DNA of 64,000 bases from Climacteris rufus (taxonomy: Eukaryota > Chordata > Aves > Passeriformes > Climacteridae). The stretch spans positions 818,010 through 882,009 of the forward strand of contig VZRZ01005152.1 in the NCBI GenBank assembly GCA_013398175.1. The letters are read 5' to 3'. Below the pieces are notes generated by a model. The model was not told the origin of the DNA. It worked only from the letters and a program-made list of their open reading frames with translations, and ran no database searches. The position numbers and the translations under genes are program-made. Of the stretch, positions 1 through 12,445 are shown piece after piece (the first letter of the stretch is position 1; each line of letters begins with the position of its first letter).

Positions 1-2879
1 CATTTTCTTAAAATCTGAACACAGACGCTAGACTGCTAGGAGTGGAAAACAAACAGATGTATCTCTAGGGCTTTTGCACTCACAGTAACTTGCTCTCAGG
101 TAGCTGCCTATGGCACATGGAAGCAAAAGAGCAGCAGATGATTTATTTGGGATTTATCTCCCAATAATATGACAATGTAGGTCTGCTGCTGTAGGCATAT
201 GGCCCTTAGAAATGAGCACGAGGCATGGGAAACATTCTTTCACTTTACACTGAGTATTTCTAGTCACCTAAATTCAATCAAAAACTAGAACTTCTATTTT
301 CCTAGCAACATTGAAACTGATACACGTGGACTCACTATGTTTGGTTAACCACTCTTCATATAATCTGTAATACCATATCACATCACATCATCACTGTGTC
401 TTCACGTTCTCAGCATTAGACTCAAATGCAGTCCTCAGACTCCTCTAAACAAGAGAAATTGAACTTCTGGCCTGTGTATCAGTTAACAGCTGCACGGAAA
501 GATGTGTATTTTCTCCTTTTGGGGAGAGATCAAATACTGGAAAGACAGGCCAAACCATGTATTAGCATGGTTACAGCAAAAAAGTTCTCGAATTTGATTC
601 AAACATCAGCTTTAACACATATTCAATTCAAATCAAGTAGTTTCTGTCTCAGGAGTTAAAAGCATGTTTGATATGCAATATGTGCTCCCTGAATATTCAA
701 CTTTTCCAAATATTAAAAGTCCACACAAGCTGTAGTGGCTGAATGAAATTAACTTCAGAGTAGAGAGGATGCAGCAGTTCAACTCAGTTAACACCTTTTC
801 TTTCTTGTAGGATCCTTACATCCTACTTCTAGGCCAGACCAGGGAAAGATCTTCGCAAGTTCAGACCAAGACATCATTTGTTGTGCCCCAAAGCTAGTTC
901 AATTAACGTCTTTATAGATCCAGTTTGCACTGCAATCCTTCTTGCAGCAATTACTATTTGGAGAACTTGCTTTGCAAACAAGAGTGTACTGTTTCATTGA
1001 GATAATAGGACTGTGGGTAGAGATTGTTAAAGAGCAATCAGCAAAACAGGATTGGTAATGAATCTGATGAAACTCTCTGTTTGACTTACAATATCAATTT
1101 TGGAGCTAAGTACGTGCTTGGTATAATAACACTACTCATGCCTCATCTCATTTTCTGTTGCAAGGACTCCATTTGCTGGGCTCAGACAGAGGTTATCTGA
1201 CTCATCTGCTTAGATGACAGTGGAGTCTTTTTTTGTCAAAGACATTGGTCAAATCAGAACCCTTAGCAACAGCAAGCACTCCCGGTATAGAAGTTAGTCT
1301 CACCTAGCTTAGAGCTGTACGCAAATTAAAGCACCATTTATAGACAAGACTAAAAGTGAGTAGATAATATTTCATGATTTAGAAAAGTAGATGGCCACAC
1401 TGAAGTCAACAGATTTGTAAGAAAACAGCTACGAAATACGCAAATTAATCATGCTATTGATATTTTATTATTTTTGATAACATTTCTTTCATAAAATAGT
1501 ATTAATATTTAAGAAACATACTTTCAAGATATTTTCAGGTCCTCTTTGTCCTGATATATAGAATAAAGACATCCTTACTTAAAGAAAAGTATTAATTAAA
1601 ACAAGTGTTACTCAATAGGAAAAAAATATATTCTCAAAGCAGATTTAGTTCCAGTTTAATTTCCTTGTTCAGCAAGGACCAAATTCTGTCCTTGGTTCTG
1701 TACTGCACAGACATTTAAAAGTGCCATTATATCTGGCATTACATCTCCTGCTACACATTCATCTGTGTTAGAAAAATAGACTACTAAGAAATAGACTGCT
1801 ACTCCCACTGCTACATGTATTTATTCAGGAATAAAATTTTTATAAGTTGGGTAATTAATTTTATTATATTAACATTTGTAATTATGCAACTTAGCGACAG
1901 AGATGGAATTAAATATTTTCCTTTGATTTGTAAAGGTTGTCAAAAGGATTTTCTTAAACCTAGTTCTTAAACTTGAATGTACACTCTAATCTCACTACAA
2001 TGAATTATATATATGAAAATATGTATCACTGCTGAGAAGTCTTCCTTCTCTGGTAACAGCTTTTCTGCAGTCTTTCTATTCAACTATTACTCTTTGCATA
2101 AAATACTTAAATATTCACTGTCTGATACAGACAATGGGAATGACTGTAGTCTGATTGGATGCAAACTTTATTTAACTTAATAGAAAAACAGCAAAATACA
2201 GCAGTTCAGGATTATTCAGAATAGAAACTATGGAATATTGATGTTCTGACATGAGAATTTGGATGTGAAGTTGTGAATAATTAAATAATTTATTTCATTT
2301 GAGTATTAAAGTAATGCAACATTCTCAAAATGGCAAGTAATTCCATTGAGCACCCACTGTTAATCACAAAATGCATGGAAAGGCTGTACAAGTTCACTAA
2401 TGCACGTCTTTGCAGTGAAGGAAAACTCTTGCTGTGAGTAAGTGTTCTTTACTGTACATTTTCATCGTTGTCTGGTCTGGTTTTAGATGTTCCAAGTGAT
2501 TGAGAATCTCCAATTTAATAAGCCATGCTGTTACACAGCCTATTAAGTCTCAATGTCAGAAAGTGTTACCTGATTCTGTTAAAATTTTGCTTTCTTAATT
2601 CATCACATTTCCAGTTTCATATTTTTATATTTCCTTCCATCTTCAGTGCCTGAACTTGTAAAATGTTTAAATAGTTGTTTATACAAATATTTGATTGTAA
2701 AATTACTTTATTTCAAAATACATGTAGTATTAATAGATTTAAATCAGTATCATCAGCCAACTAATATATACATATGGGAAGATTATATAAAATTTGCTTT
2801 TCAACATTTCTTATTAAATGAAATATCAAAAAATTGCTATTGTCTTACAAAAAGCTTTGAAAAATAATTAAAAAATCAT

Positions 2880-3555
2880 TTGTATTCCCCCAGTCACTGA
2901 GGACCTCCCCAGTCTCCAAAACCTTTCAAACATTGTAGAGGGTGACCCTGCAGGAGAATCAGTTCTCTCTGCACCAATGGATGCAGACCATCTTGTTGCC
3001 ATTTGCCCTTAGTAATTCTTAATTGAAGCTGAGCTTTGGTTTCCCAACACAGAAATTTCTGGGCCCAGATAATGTTTCTAAATTTCTTCATTGTAGCCTT
3101 TCTTTGTTTCCAGCTCTTCTATACTGCTTTTTGCACTGAAGCTCCATCACAAGTAACCTGCCCTGGGTAAGGCAGGATAGTTATCTTCCTGAGTATCAGA
3201 AGAGATCATTCCCGCATCTGGAGGATACTGTCCTTAAACTTGATCAAGCTTTTCTGAGTAGCTTTACCCTTCAGATCTGCCTCCTATGGGATCTTGTGAG
3301 TAGCAGACCCAGCTGTGTGCCACCTTTAACTCTCCTATCCACAAGTTATTGCTGACACCTTCTAGCAACCGTCACTGCTTCCATCCTGCCATGCTTGTCT
3401 TTCAGCATATATCTGAGACATTAAAGTTCCTGTCTTTCAGACCTACTGTATCCTTCAGAATTGTCCACAGGACTTCTGACATACTTGCCCTGGTGCAGTC
3501 CTAAATCCCTTAAGATTCTTAGTTTCTAAACTTTACATCTAGCAGTCCCCTTTAG
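2880..3555. other. C/T-rich block of unknown origin
   Basis: This stretch is less AT-rich than the surrounding intron and biased toward C and T on the plus strand. That pattern would fit an old antisense LINE fragment, but I recognise no diagnostic CR1 3' tail or reverse-transcriptase motif. The only minus-strand frame of note is short (65 codons, 2894-3091) and resembles nothing I know. Confidence 0.3.
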
Positions 3556-3797
3556 TGCTCAGAAAACCTCATTATGTTAAAAACAGAATCAGGAATTTCT
3601 ATTACTTACAAAATTTGGTATGTTGTCCAGAGGGGAAAAAAACACTATTTTTCAAACTGATTTTCTTGCAAAAATAATGCTAGTTTTCAAATTACTCTAT
3701 TTCACCTTATTCACCAAGCTCAAGGCATAATTATTTGAATGTCTTCTCTGAAGCAGCTGAATATAATGAATTCACAGGTTTCTTCTCTCATCCCCAC

Positions 3798-3815
3798 AAA
3801 AAAAAAAAAAAAAAA
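3798..3815. repeat. Poly-A run of 18 bases
   Basis: An uninterrupted A tract follows a CCCCAC context. No retroposed sequence with target duplications is recognisable next to it, so it is most simply a mononucleotide microsatellite. Confidence 0.85.
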
Positions 3816-4152
3816 TTGAGACCCTGTCCCTCTGAACTCCAAGAGAGAAAAGGGAAAAAAAAAGGAATGGGACATATCTGATATCTGTGAATTAATGTGC
3901 ACAATTTGGAGATGCTCATATGTTTTTTAATTGGGGCACTATGAGAAAAGGAACATATTCTCTGTTCAGGTTGTTCTCTTTTAGTCTAGAGTTTATGAAA
4001 TGAAAGAAAATGAAATTCTGTTCAACTTAGTCATCTACATTTAATGCTGAGGCCTCTCAAACAATAGAGCTTAGAAAAGTTTCTGTCTTTCATCATTCTT
4101 CCAAATTCTTACAAGGAGATCAAAATCTATTCATCTCTCAGCATATCTATGT

Positions 4153-4212
4153 CTGGTTCATGTTCTCCTTTATCAGCTTAGCCTGGTTCATGTTCTCCTT
4201 TATCAGCTTAGC
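4153..4212. repeat. Perfect 30-bp tandem duplication (two copies)
   Basis: The 30-base unit beginning CTGGTTCATGTTCTCC and ending CAGCTTAGC occurs twice back to back (4153-4182 and 4183-4212) with no mismatch. Identity of the copies implies a recent slippage or duplication event within SGCG intron 2. No coding or regulatory role is evident. Confidence 0.9.
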
Positions 4213-7020
4213 TTCTTTGCTAGCATTTATTACACTGTCTGGTTTTATGGGGGTTAAGACAGGACAGGTGTGCATGCATTAACTGGATGCCAGAAATTGT
4301 TGAAGATGTGTTCATAATTTCATTATTTTTTAAATCTGGACATCTGAATAGACATAGCATGTGATTTTTGTATAATGCAAGTTATTATTTAATAAAAGAT
4401 TCAGGGATGCTTTACAGAAAAAGAGAACACTTTATACTAGAAAAGAAACTGTGATGTCTAAATAACAAGTTTGGCAGCTTTGAGTGGGCTTATGGAAGGG
4501 CTGTCCTATAGAACCATCAATCAATCACTAAAGCACCAATGCCAACTGAAAAACTATTTTCCTAATAAAATTACATAGTACAGTTAGGTTATGTTTAAAG
4601 TTTTCTTTGAGTATAAACTCTCTTCAGGACTCTACTATAAACATATTTTAAAATGTTTCTCACTTTTTTCCTAAGTATGTTTATCTATCTTGGTAAGAAT
4701 ACAACTTGTTTCTTGTATTATTTTACAGAGAAAAAAATTGTTAATACCTTATTAGCTATCAATATTTGAACATTGTTAAGAGCGATAATATTTTAATGTA
4801 TATTTTTAAAACGAGGACCAAATATTTTTAAAGTATTACCTAAATATACAGTCCTATAATCTCTTAACAATATACCTAGAACACATAATTAATAAATAGA
4901 AGAAGTGTTATCACAGCCGACAGACTAATATTTGCTAAATAACTGATAGGATGCTATTTCATAATTACTTTTAAGCTCTTCTCAATAATGGGAATGCTTA
5001 ATTGGATAAGTGTGATATATATGAATCAACTCATTTTCTAAACAGCAAATACTTGTCAAGCTTGGAACTCATGAATCATAAAAATCTCATTCTGACACTA
5101 TATTGATCCCTCTCTTTCTCAAACTGTAAATAAAAACCTTGGAGGAATAAATGTTTAATTCCATCAGGAAAAGAGTTTTATGGTAGTGTTGGTAATTTCT
5201 ATGACTGTTACACTAATTCTCTACAAAAGGTGTTGCCTTAGACAAAGGAAAGTATTGTGATGCTTCAATTATACTTCCAGACTTTGAACATGCAGTAACT
5301 ACCTACACTCTTTCTTAGACTAAGTGGCTAGCATTGCTTCTCTATGATTTTTTGGCTGGTATTTCTGGTGTTTTCAGGGTTACTTCTTGTCTTGACTGTA
5401 GAACAATACCCAGTAAGACAAATCCTCTGTTCTTAATGACATCATATTTACTTTTGCTGGGGATTGTGACATACATGTGCGTTTTGTACAAATATATTTA
5501 TAGCTGATATTTAGGTGAATTTAGATATTTTCCTAAAACAATCCCAATTTAATGAAGGCATTATAGTTAACTCACTATCTAATTTGGCATGTCAGGCATA
5601 CAGATTCTTTAACAGAGAATTAGGAAATTCCTTGTAAGTGTGGCATTCATAGCCCACTCTGAAAGAATGTGTCTACACTGCTGGAGCTGTTACTCCACTG
5701 CTCTTGTTGCAAAAGCAGGAGGACTCTGTCCCTCAACAGATCAAGGCATTTAGTATTTTCCACACAGGCAGCTATGAGGAGATAGGCATTCCTAGAAGTA
5801 GACTTTCTAATGTTATCTTTTTTAGTCCTGACTGGTATCAGAGAAGAAATACCCAGGCTCATACGTAGAAGTCAAACCAACATACAATAATTTTTAAAAC
5901 TCCTTAAAAATAGAACCTTGAGCCACACGGAAAACAATTTTGAGTTTTTCATGTTCTCTGTGATCTATGACATGCAGGCACTAAAAGCGTCTCTTCCATG
6001 TGAACTGCATAAGAGAAAAATTGTATGTGATCTAAGATGTTCTGCACTGTAATCTGTATCACAGTAACATTGCTGTAAAGAATTTACATGGGGGAAGACA
6101 CTTTATGGGAATTCAAGCATGAGAAAACTGTATTAGTAAGTAGGACTTAAAATTAACATACTTGCTTTATAATGAGTACAGAAATATGTATATGAAGATA
6201 AAGTGGTCTTCATTTAGTGACAGAGGTGTAATAACAATAGATAACAGAAACTTTAACACTTTCTTCAGTAGCCAGGGCAGAGCTGTAGAAATTTATTATT
6301 ATTGTTTTTCTTGTAACAAGTCTATTAAAATAATCTGTGTATCACAACTGCATGAGGAACAAATTAGCTCAGCTTCAATATTCACTGATGCATTTTATTG
6401 CATTCTGACTTAAGTAATATCTCACAGACTTCTGAAACTTACCCCTTAATCTACTACATGCAAAATTACATTATAAATATTAAAATATATATGACAGTGG
6501 AAAGTTATTAAATTTATTTCTGAATTATATAGTTGCTTAGCCTCAAGCATGAAGTAGTGATAATTACCTCTGAACTGCAATTAATTGGGCAAATAAATTG
6601 TTAAATTTTAGATGCTGATAAATAGGAGAAGGAAGCTAAAAAAACCACAGCAGCTGTCAGCAATATTTTAACACTAAGGAATTCTGTATGAGATAAAATT
6701 ACAGCAAACACATTTATAAAATATCAACTAAACAGAGCCTATGAGACAACAGTAAAATACATTCTCATAGAATGGTTATAATTCACTGCAATGTAAGGCA
6801 TCAACATCCTCAGTCTTTCAAAAATTATTACCAATACAGAAATCACATAAGAGGAAGTGTGTTCAAAGATAGATAATTCTTGCATACTTTCAACCAAAGT
6901 ACAAATCACAGTTGAGAAGAAAGAAAAAGGAACTATCTATTACCTACAGAGAAGCTGGTTTATATACAAAATAAGTCAAGTGGTGAGGCAGGGAAGAGAA
7001 GAATGGAAAATGAAGAGGAC

Positions 7021-7026
7021 ACTTAC
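7021..7026 (-). other. SGCG: SGCG exon 2 splice donor (GTAAGT)
   Basis: Read on the minus strand the junction is CCCCA|GTAAGT, a full match to the U1 consensus on the intron side. It falls exactly after codon 65 of the gamma-sarcoglycan frame. This marks where coding similarity stops, since the following in-frame residues no longer resemble the family. Confidence 0.93.
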
Positions 7027-7224
7027 TGGGGAGAACCACATCACTTTAAGAATCCAAATTGTCAAAGAAAAATTCACAACTAGGATGATAAGCAGGAGGA
7101 GAACAAACAGGTAGAGGCAGCGCTTTCTCCAGCCATAAATTCCAATTTTGTAGATATATTCATTCTTCGGCCTCTCTAGGCTAGTGCCTGGTGTTGTTGT
7201 AGTGTATTGTTCACGTACCATCTG
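7027..7224 (-). CDS. SGCG: Gamma-sarcoglycan, first coding exon (exon 2), residues 1-65
   Basis: This exon encodes the N-terminus of gamma-sarcoglycan, a type II single-pass protein of the muscle sarcoglycan-dystrophin complex. Translation from the ATG at 7221-7219 begins [10 protein letters not shown]. It then gives the family hallmark [15 protein letters not shown] (about residues 25-39), a transmembrane helix at about residues 36-58, and ILKVMWFSP just before the exon end. The RKRCLY and ILKVMWF segments fit gamma better than delta, which I recall as ILKVMNF. The frame is open for 65 codons to CCA, followed at once by the donor GTAAGT (7026-7021), so the exon ends in phase 0 after codon 65, as I recall for human SGCG. 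The acceptor side reads CCCCTTTATACAG, then CAG, then ATG, leaving three untranslated bases if the first AG is used. The frame continues as an apparent 81-residue ORF into the intron, but those last residues are not coding. Exons 3 onward are outside the window at lower coordinates. Identification is by recall of the family sequence. Confidence 0.95.
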
Positions 7225-7250
7225 CTGTATAAAGGGGAAAAAAAGGGGGC
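7222..7250 (-). other. SGCG: SGCG exon 2 acceptor with tandem AG (NAGNAG)
   Basis: On the minus strand a pyrimidine run (CCCCCTTTTTTTCCCC) leads into TTTATACAGCAGATG. Two AGs three bases apart (ending at 7225 and 7222) lie immediately before the start codon at 7221. Using either gives the same protein, because the choice only adds or removes three 5'UTR bases. The first AG is the likelier site because it directly follows the tract. Confidence 0.85.
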
Positions 7251-9104
7251 TGTTTAGTTGCTTAATTTAAGTGACAAAGTGTTGCGACAACAAAGTTTAT
7301 AAAAAAACTCCAAGGAAAATATAAAGATATAATTGTAATAACAAGTTACTAGAAACTATAAACCCTTAGGAAGTTTTAGCTGGAAAGCATTTTCATCATG
7401 CCACATTCACCTTACATCTTAGTTTTTGGAACACACAATGTGATGTTTTAATATGTGAATGCATTAACTTCTGTTAAATTTATTTCATCCTATAAAGAAT
7501 GGCAACACTTTCCTCCCATTTGTCATAATATTCCAATTCTGCCCTCACAAAGTATTTCATGGGATCATATCAATCTACAGCTCACAATTGTATACCAGTT
7601 GGAACGCAATATGTATTAAGCTTCAGATTACGTATGTAAAGAAATGAAGTTATTCCTTATAATGTACTGGAAATAATTTCTCAATTAATCAGATATTCAT
7701 ATTTAAAGATACATCAGCAATAAAAACATTGCCTACTGGGTTTAAGCAACTTCACTTTATACTATAGTTCTTAAAGAAGCATTCTTTGATTTTAAAGGAA
7801 TCTTACAAGGTTGCACTTCCTTAAAACATGAAAATATTAATTAAGTTCCACTTTTACAGCACAGAGATTGACAACAATTGAAATTATTCACTAAACCTTA
7901 CAATTGTAGCCAAAAGAAGAAAAATGCAGCAGCTGAAGGTGCTTACTGACAGTGGGCAATATCTATCTCATTTACACTGATCCTAAGTGAAAAAACCCCA
8001 ACCCAATCATGGATGGCAGAAAGAAAATAGGTATTGAAAATTCAAGCTCTTCCCATAGGCCAAGTATGTACACAGGCATCTTACAACTAAAAACTGGTCC
8101 ACTTTCCTACAATGTAATGCTCCCAAACGAGAGTGCCTTCAGAAAGGCTTCACACAAGGTCTCCTCTCAATTCTGAATTTCCTCCTATAAATGAGATCAC
8201 CATACACTGCTCACACAGCTTTCAAAACATGATCAAATTACATCCTTGTCTCTATTCAAGTTTCCTGCAGACCCACACTGTAATATGCTTGTGAACCTCA
8301 GTTCTATTCCTCATATTTAGAAAGATGTCATCTTTTGTTCCTGTAGCTTCCTAGCAAGATGGAGAATGCAATAGAAGTTTACAATTGAACAAAAGTCCAT
8401 GCATTATCTCTTTGTATATATGCAGTAGTCATCTTATTTCTACACTTCCACTAAAAAAGAATTAATTTGTTGTTTATTTACATTCAAAAAGTGAACCAAA
8501 TCATTGGCAGTTGATAACGTAACTTTGCTACAGCCATTATGGTACAATACTCTAATTTTTTTCTGCTATCAGTTGCTCATGGACTGTGCATATAAAACTT
8601 TTAATTGCTGAAAATAGTATAATGATTTATTACTGAAAAGGTATAGATTCTCAAATAACTTGGCTTTATACTAGTGTGAAACATTGTAGATTTGCAAGAT
8701 GTTACTTAATATTCACCACATGAACTATGTTTGTTTAAAAAATCAATTATGTATTTCAGTTCTGTGTATTACTCAAGCAGATAGTACTGATTATAGAATA
8801 CTGTTTGTATGAGTTGATACTATTTTTCTTTTTTTTTACCTAATTATTACATAATAAACCATATTACCCAACAGAAGTTGCCCCTTATCTTAGACGTCTG
8901 TTACCATGATCTGTCATGAGATATTGGGACATTCATACATACAATGGGTTTCATAAAATGCTTAGACAAACCTTTACTCTCGCTTCCACACAGATTTCTT
9001 CTCAACACCTATAACTTACAGAATAGGATGCAGTTACTGCAGTTCTCTGGTAACACCCAGATATATACTTTGAGAAATAACCTGTGCAGTCCTTGTCCAT
9101 GTGT

Positions 9105-9300
9105 AGTACAACTATATCCTGGTTCTTGCCAAGAGAGGGTTAATATCTGCAGCAGCCAGGATGGCTGTGACTCTGAGGTTATCCTATACCACCTCAGGTC
9201 ATGTGCAAGGGGTGGTGGGAGTGAAAGGGTCCCTTCTAGTCTTGCTGGACATGGGTGAGTGCTCGGGGTGTTGGCAGCTCGAGCTCTCGTGTGTGAATCA
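9105..9300 (+). mobile_element. ERVL-type LTR fragment (5' portion), degraded
   Basis: Blocks such as AGGGTTAATATCTGCAGCAGC and CCTATACCACCTCA line up with the LTR fragment at 12.0 kb in the same order and spacing. They also resemble the U3 part of LTRs I recall as widespread in birds. No target duplication or clear end is visible. It lies in probable SGCG intron 1, in antisense orientation to the gene. Chance frames across it are not host coding. Confidence 0.6.
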
Positions 9301-12009
9301 TTCATCTCTCTTGCATGCCCCCTTCACAAGACAGACTGCTTTGCTTGTTCCTTGTGTTGTTCCCTACATCTTCAAGGTAGATTTTGCAGTAGAAAGATCA
9401 CTTGCCAAAGAAATAATTAATTCTCACATCTTCAAGCTGTTATGCAGCCTCATTACAGTGGTCTCTGACATTGGAATTCATCTCACAATGTTAGATATGA
9501 AATATTTAGCCCTGAATATCTAAGCCAGTCAACCAGACTCCCTTTATGGTTAATGGAGATAGGTATCCCCGCTGGGAATTATTTATCTGACTTATTTTAG
9601 ATGTGAATTTTAGACATCCAATGAACTGCACCCTAGATGTGTTTAACTTTTCTTCATCAAAAAAGAAAGAAAGAGAGCCCAAGATCACTTTCTCATATGC
9701 ATACACATGCATGTTTTAGACATTTCAACCAGAATGATATCCAAAAGCATATAATTTTATAATAAGATAGGATTTTTTAAAATTCCTATTCTTCTCTGTT
9801 CCATTTTTACTGTGTTGTAAAATGTTCATTTTGTGAGCTGAGGGTTTTGAACATCATGTATTATGTACTGCTGTTTAATGAGTTGAGGTCAAAATCCATT
9901 ATGCATTTCAGCAAAAAGCCCATGAGTTTTGTGATTGTTTCAGCCCTTCAGAAATTTCACAGGGAACATCTCCCAGCACAGCATTGTTCTCTGCATGCAT
10001 TATTTTTCCTGACAGAAAACAGTTCTGTTGTTCCTGAGCATTACTAATACTACCAAAAATTGCTTTGGTCATAGTAAACGGGCAATGTTGGCCTAGACGA
10101 CTGAATGCTTCGAGAAGGATTTTCTCCCTAATATAATATTTCATGATTTTTAAGAGAATTAGTGCCCTAGTACCAAGTAATTACAGTCCTTTCAGAACTG
10201 ATACTGTTGGGCTACTTGCTTTGGGAGAATCAACTTTCCATATTACTGATTTATACGTTCACGAGCTGAAATCACATAGGAAAATAATCTCAGACCTGTC
10301 CAGAGAGGTCAGAGAGAAATCCTTTTATAAATCTGGGAAGTTTTAGAAAGCTGGGCTGGAAGGAAAGCCTTATACACAGGCAGACTTCATAGTTGTCTTG
10401 TGAACTCTGACAAGATTTGAAGATAGACACTTAGAACAAAAACAACAGCTATTTAGTACTATGATGAAAAATGTGATTTGTAAAGGAATAACCATGAAAG
10501 TGTAAGTTGGTTGTGTAGGAGCATAGAAAACAGGCACCAAGTAGGAAGTGGTGACTTAGACACTTGGCTGCACACAAGTTGGTTGGAGATGCAAGAAATT
10601 TGCTGAATAAACAATGACTTTGTTATCTTTATATTATTTTACAAGGAAGCAGCACACAGTGACTAAGAGTAAGAAGTACTGACAAACTACAGTGCACATA
10701 AAATGGCAATTTAGTTTCAGAATGAAAATTCTTACATCTTTCAAATGGGCCACGAAAACGCCTTATTTGCATCAGGTCAGCAGTGCCACAATAAACAAAG
10801 TCGTCTTAATTGGAAGTGGAATTTCTTGGTGTTCCCATTCAAGGGCCTGCACAATGAGCACATTGCTTATGGATTTTTGTAGATTTGGCCATAATTCATG
10901 GGATCAAGCTCTATCATGATAGTTTGTATATTTAGAAGTATTTTCTAATTGTCATAATCTATTTAACTGGGATCCTTTTAAATTCAACCTATTCTTGCCT
11001 CTTTGCTAAATTAAACCAGATACTGAATGCTAATTAGCTGCCAAAAGATTTGTCTTGGATTTTAAATGATAGATCAAACTGGTGAATAATTAGTAACACT
11101 GTAGATTTTTGACCTCATGAGATTTCTCATGTGTTCAAACATTACTTGTAAGTGTTGCATGTAAGGCAGGAAAATCATGCCTGTAGTATGCATATAAGAT
11201 GCTCATGAAAGAGCTGTATGTACTCCATGTTGTGTTACTAAAGATGTCCCCTAAAAATATGTAGCTATGACAGAACAACTCCCTACCTCTGTTCTATCTT
11301 TTTCCATGCAAGACTTAGACTTGGTCTCTGTCATTTGACTGATTCTGAGGTCCAGGAGAGTTTTATTTTAACACTGATCAATGAAAGATATTGAAAAACT
11401 GTCATTCCTTAATGTTGCTGTTGGACTTAGGTTAGTTTGGGCATCAAGTTCAAAAAGGTATTCTGACAGTTCTGAAATATTCATTTAAAACAACTGTGTT
11501 TTTAAAAAGGAATTTGTAAAGTTATCTGTTAGTCTGCTTAGCAACGCAAGCTTGAGTAGAAGCTTGTTAATCATATTATTTTCAGGAATGACTTACCTGT
11601 AGGAAATACTGAAGACAGAATACTAATGCATTTAAATAAGATATCTCAGTGTATTTCAACTGTAAAAATACGTTTTCACTGTATTTGTTCATAAATAGCT
11701 GTTATTTTCATGAACATAAATAAAATTCTCCTTAACCCACAGTTCAGAACTATTACTCAAGTAATTTGTCATGTTTTCATAAAGCAACTGATAATAACAC
11801 ACAATTAGAAGATGTAATTTAAATATAGAATTACTTGGTTAATACTAATAACCAGCTGTACTTCCACTAATAATTATGCAATTATTAGCATTTTATATTT
11901 TCAGCAAAGAGACAAAAAGCTTAGCACTCAATAGAACCTTTTCAAATCAGAGTTAAGGAGAGCGGATGAGGTTTCACGATGAAATTTGCACCACTGGTGC
12001 TCGTACTAC

Positions 12010-12445
12010 ACATGTCCTTCTGAGCAGTCATCCGTGCATTTACTCTTCCCTCTTGTTGTGTTTTTGGCCAGGACAGGGTTAATTTTTTGCAGCAGCTGGG
12101 AGGTGGAGTGGTTGAGGGGGCATGTCCAGGGCCCTGATGTTATTCTATACCACCTCATTGCCAGGGGTGCGGGGAAGGGACTCTTGCTTCTGAGGAGAAG
12201 GGCCTTCACGTGGTGGAAAAACTGGCCGGGAAGAGCCAATGGGTATTTGTCTATTGTTGCAGGTTTCCATGCAAATCCTTTTTTTGTGCTGTACTTATTA
12301 ATATTGTTGCTGTTACTGTTCGTTTTCTTATCTTATTGCTGTTTTCAGCAATGCATATTGTTCTTATCTCAAGTCATGACCCTTGCCTTTTGTGCTTCCA
12401 ATTGGAGGGGAGGGGGAGCAAGTGGTGGCATGGTTTTAGCAGGAG
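12010..12445 (+). mobile_element. ERVL-type solo LTR, degraded
   Basis: The 5' part contains GGCCAGGACAGGGTTAAT, GCAGCAGCTGGGAGG and TTCTATACCACCTCA. The 3' part contains TTCTTATCTCAAGTCATGAC followed by a G-rich AGGGGAGGGGGAGC segment. That order matches the avian ERVL-class LTR layout as I recall it. There is no internal region or second LTR nearby, so it appears to be a solo LTR. A 164-codon frame (11986-12480) runs through it and is an artefact of the repeat, not a gene. Ends are approximate. Confidence 0.7.

Larger units (their letters stand above)
1..7020 (-). other. SGCG: SGCG intron 2 (5' part)
   Basis: This is non-coding sequence downstream of exon 2 in the gene's direction. I looked on the minus strand for exon 3, which should resume with a glycine-methionine-glycine type segment, and did not find it, so the intron is longer than 7.0 kb. 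The interval is AT-rich. It contains a perfect 30-bp tandem duplication, an 18-base A run and a C/T-rich block at 2.88-3.55 kb, but no open frame that looks conserved. Confidence 0.85.

Noticed and set aside
6760..6785. TCATAGAATGGTT as a CR1 tail
   Set aside because: Only about 13 bases match and the expected following GGTTGGAAAGGACC block is absent.
1..7020. SGCG exon 3 within the window
   Set aside because: No minus-strand segment resembling the next part of gamma-sarcoglycan flanked by splice sites was seen.
6857..7114. Plus-strand 85-codon frame overlapping SGCG exon 2
   Set aside because: It is the antisense shadow of the gamma-sarcoglycan exon and has no independent similarity.
11588..11600. 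Strong minus-strand donor (TACAG|GTAAGTCA) as SGCG exon 1
   Set aside because: No promoter-like motif cluster above it; more likely a cryptic donor inside intron 1, though an alternative exon cannot be excluded.
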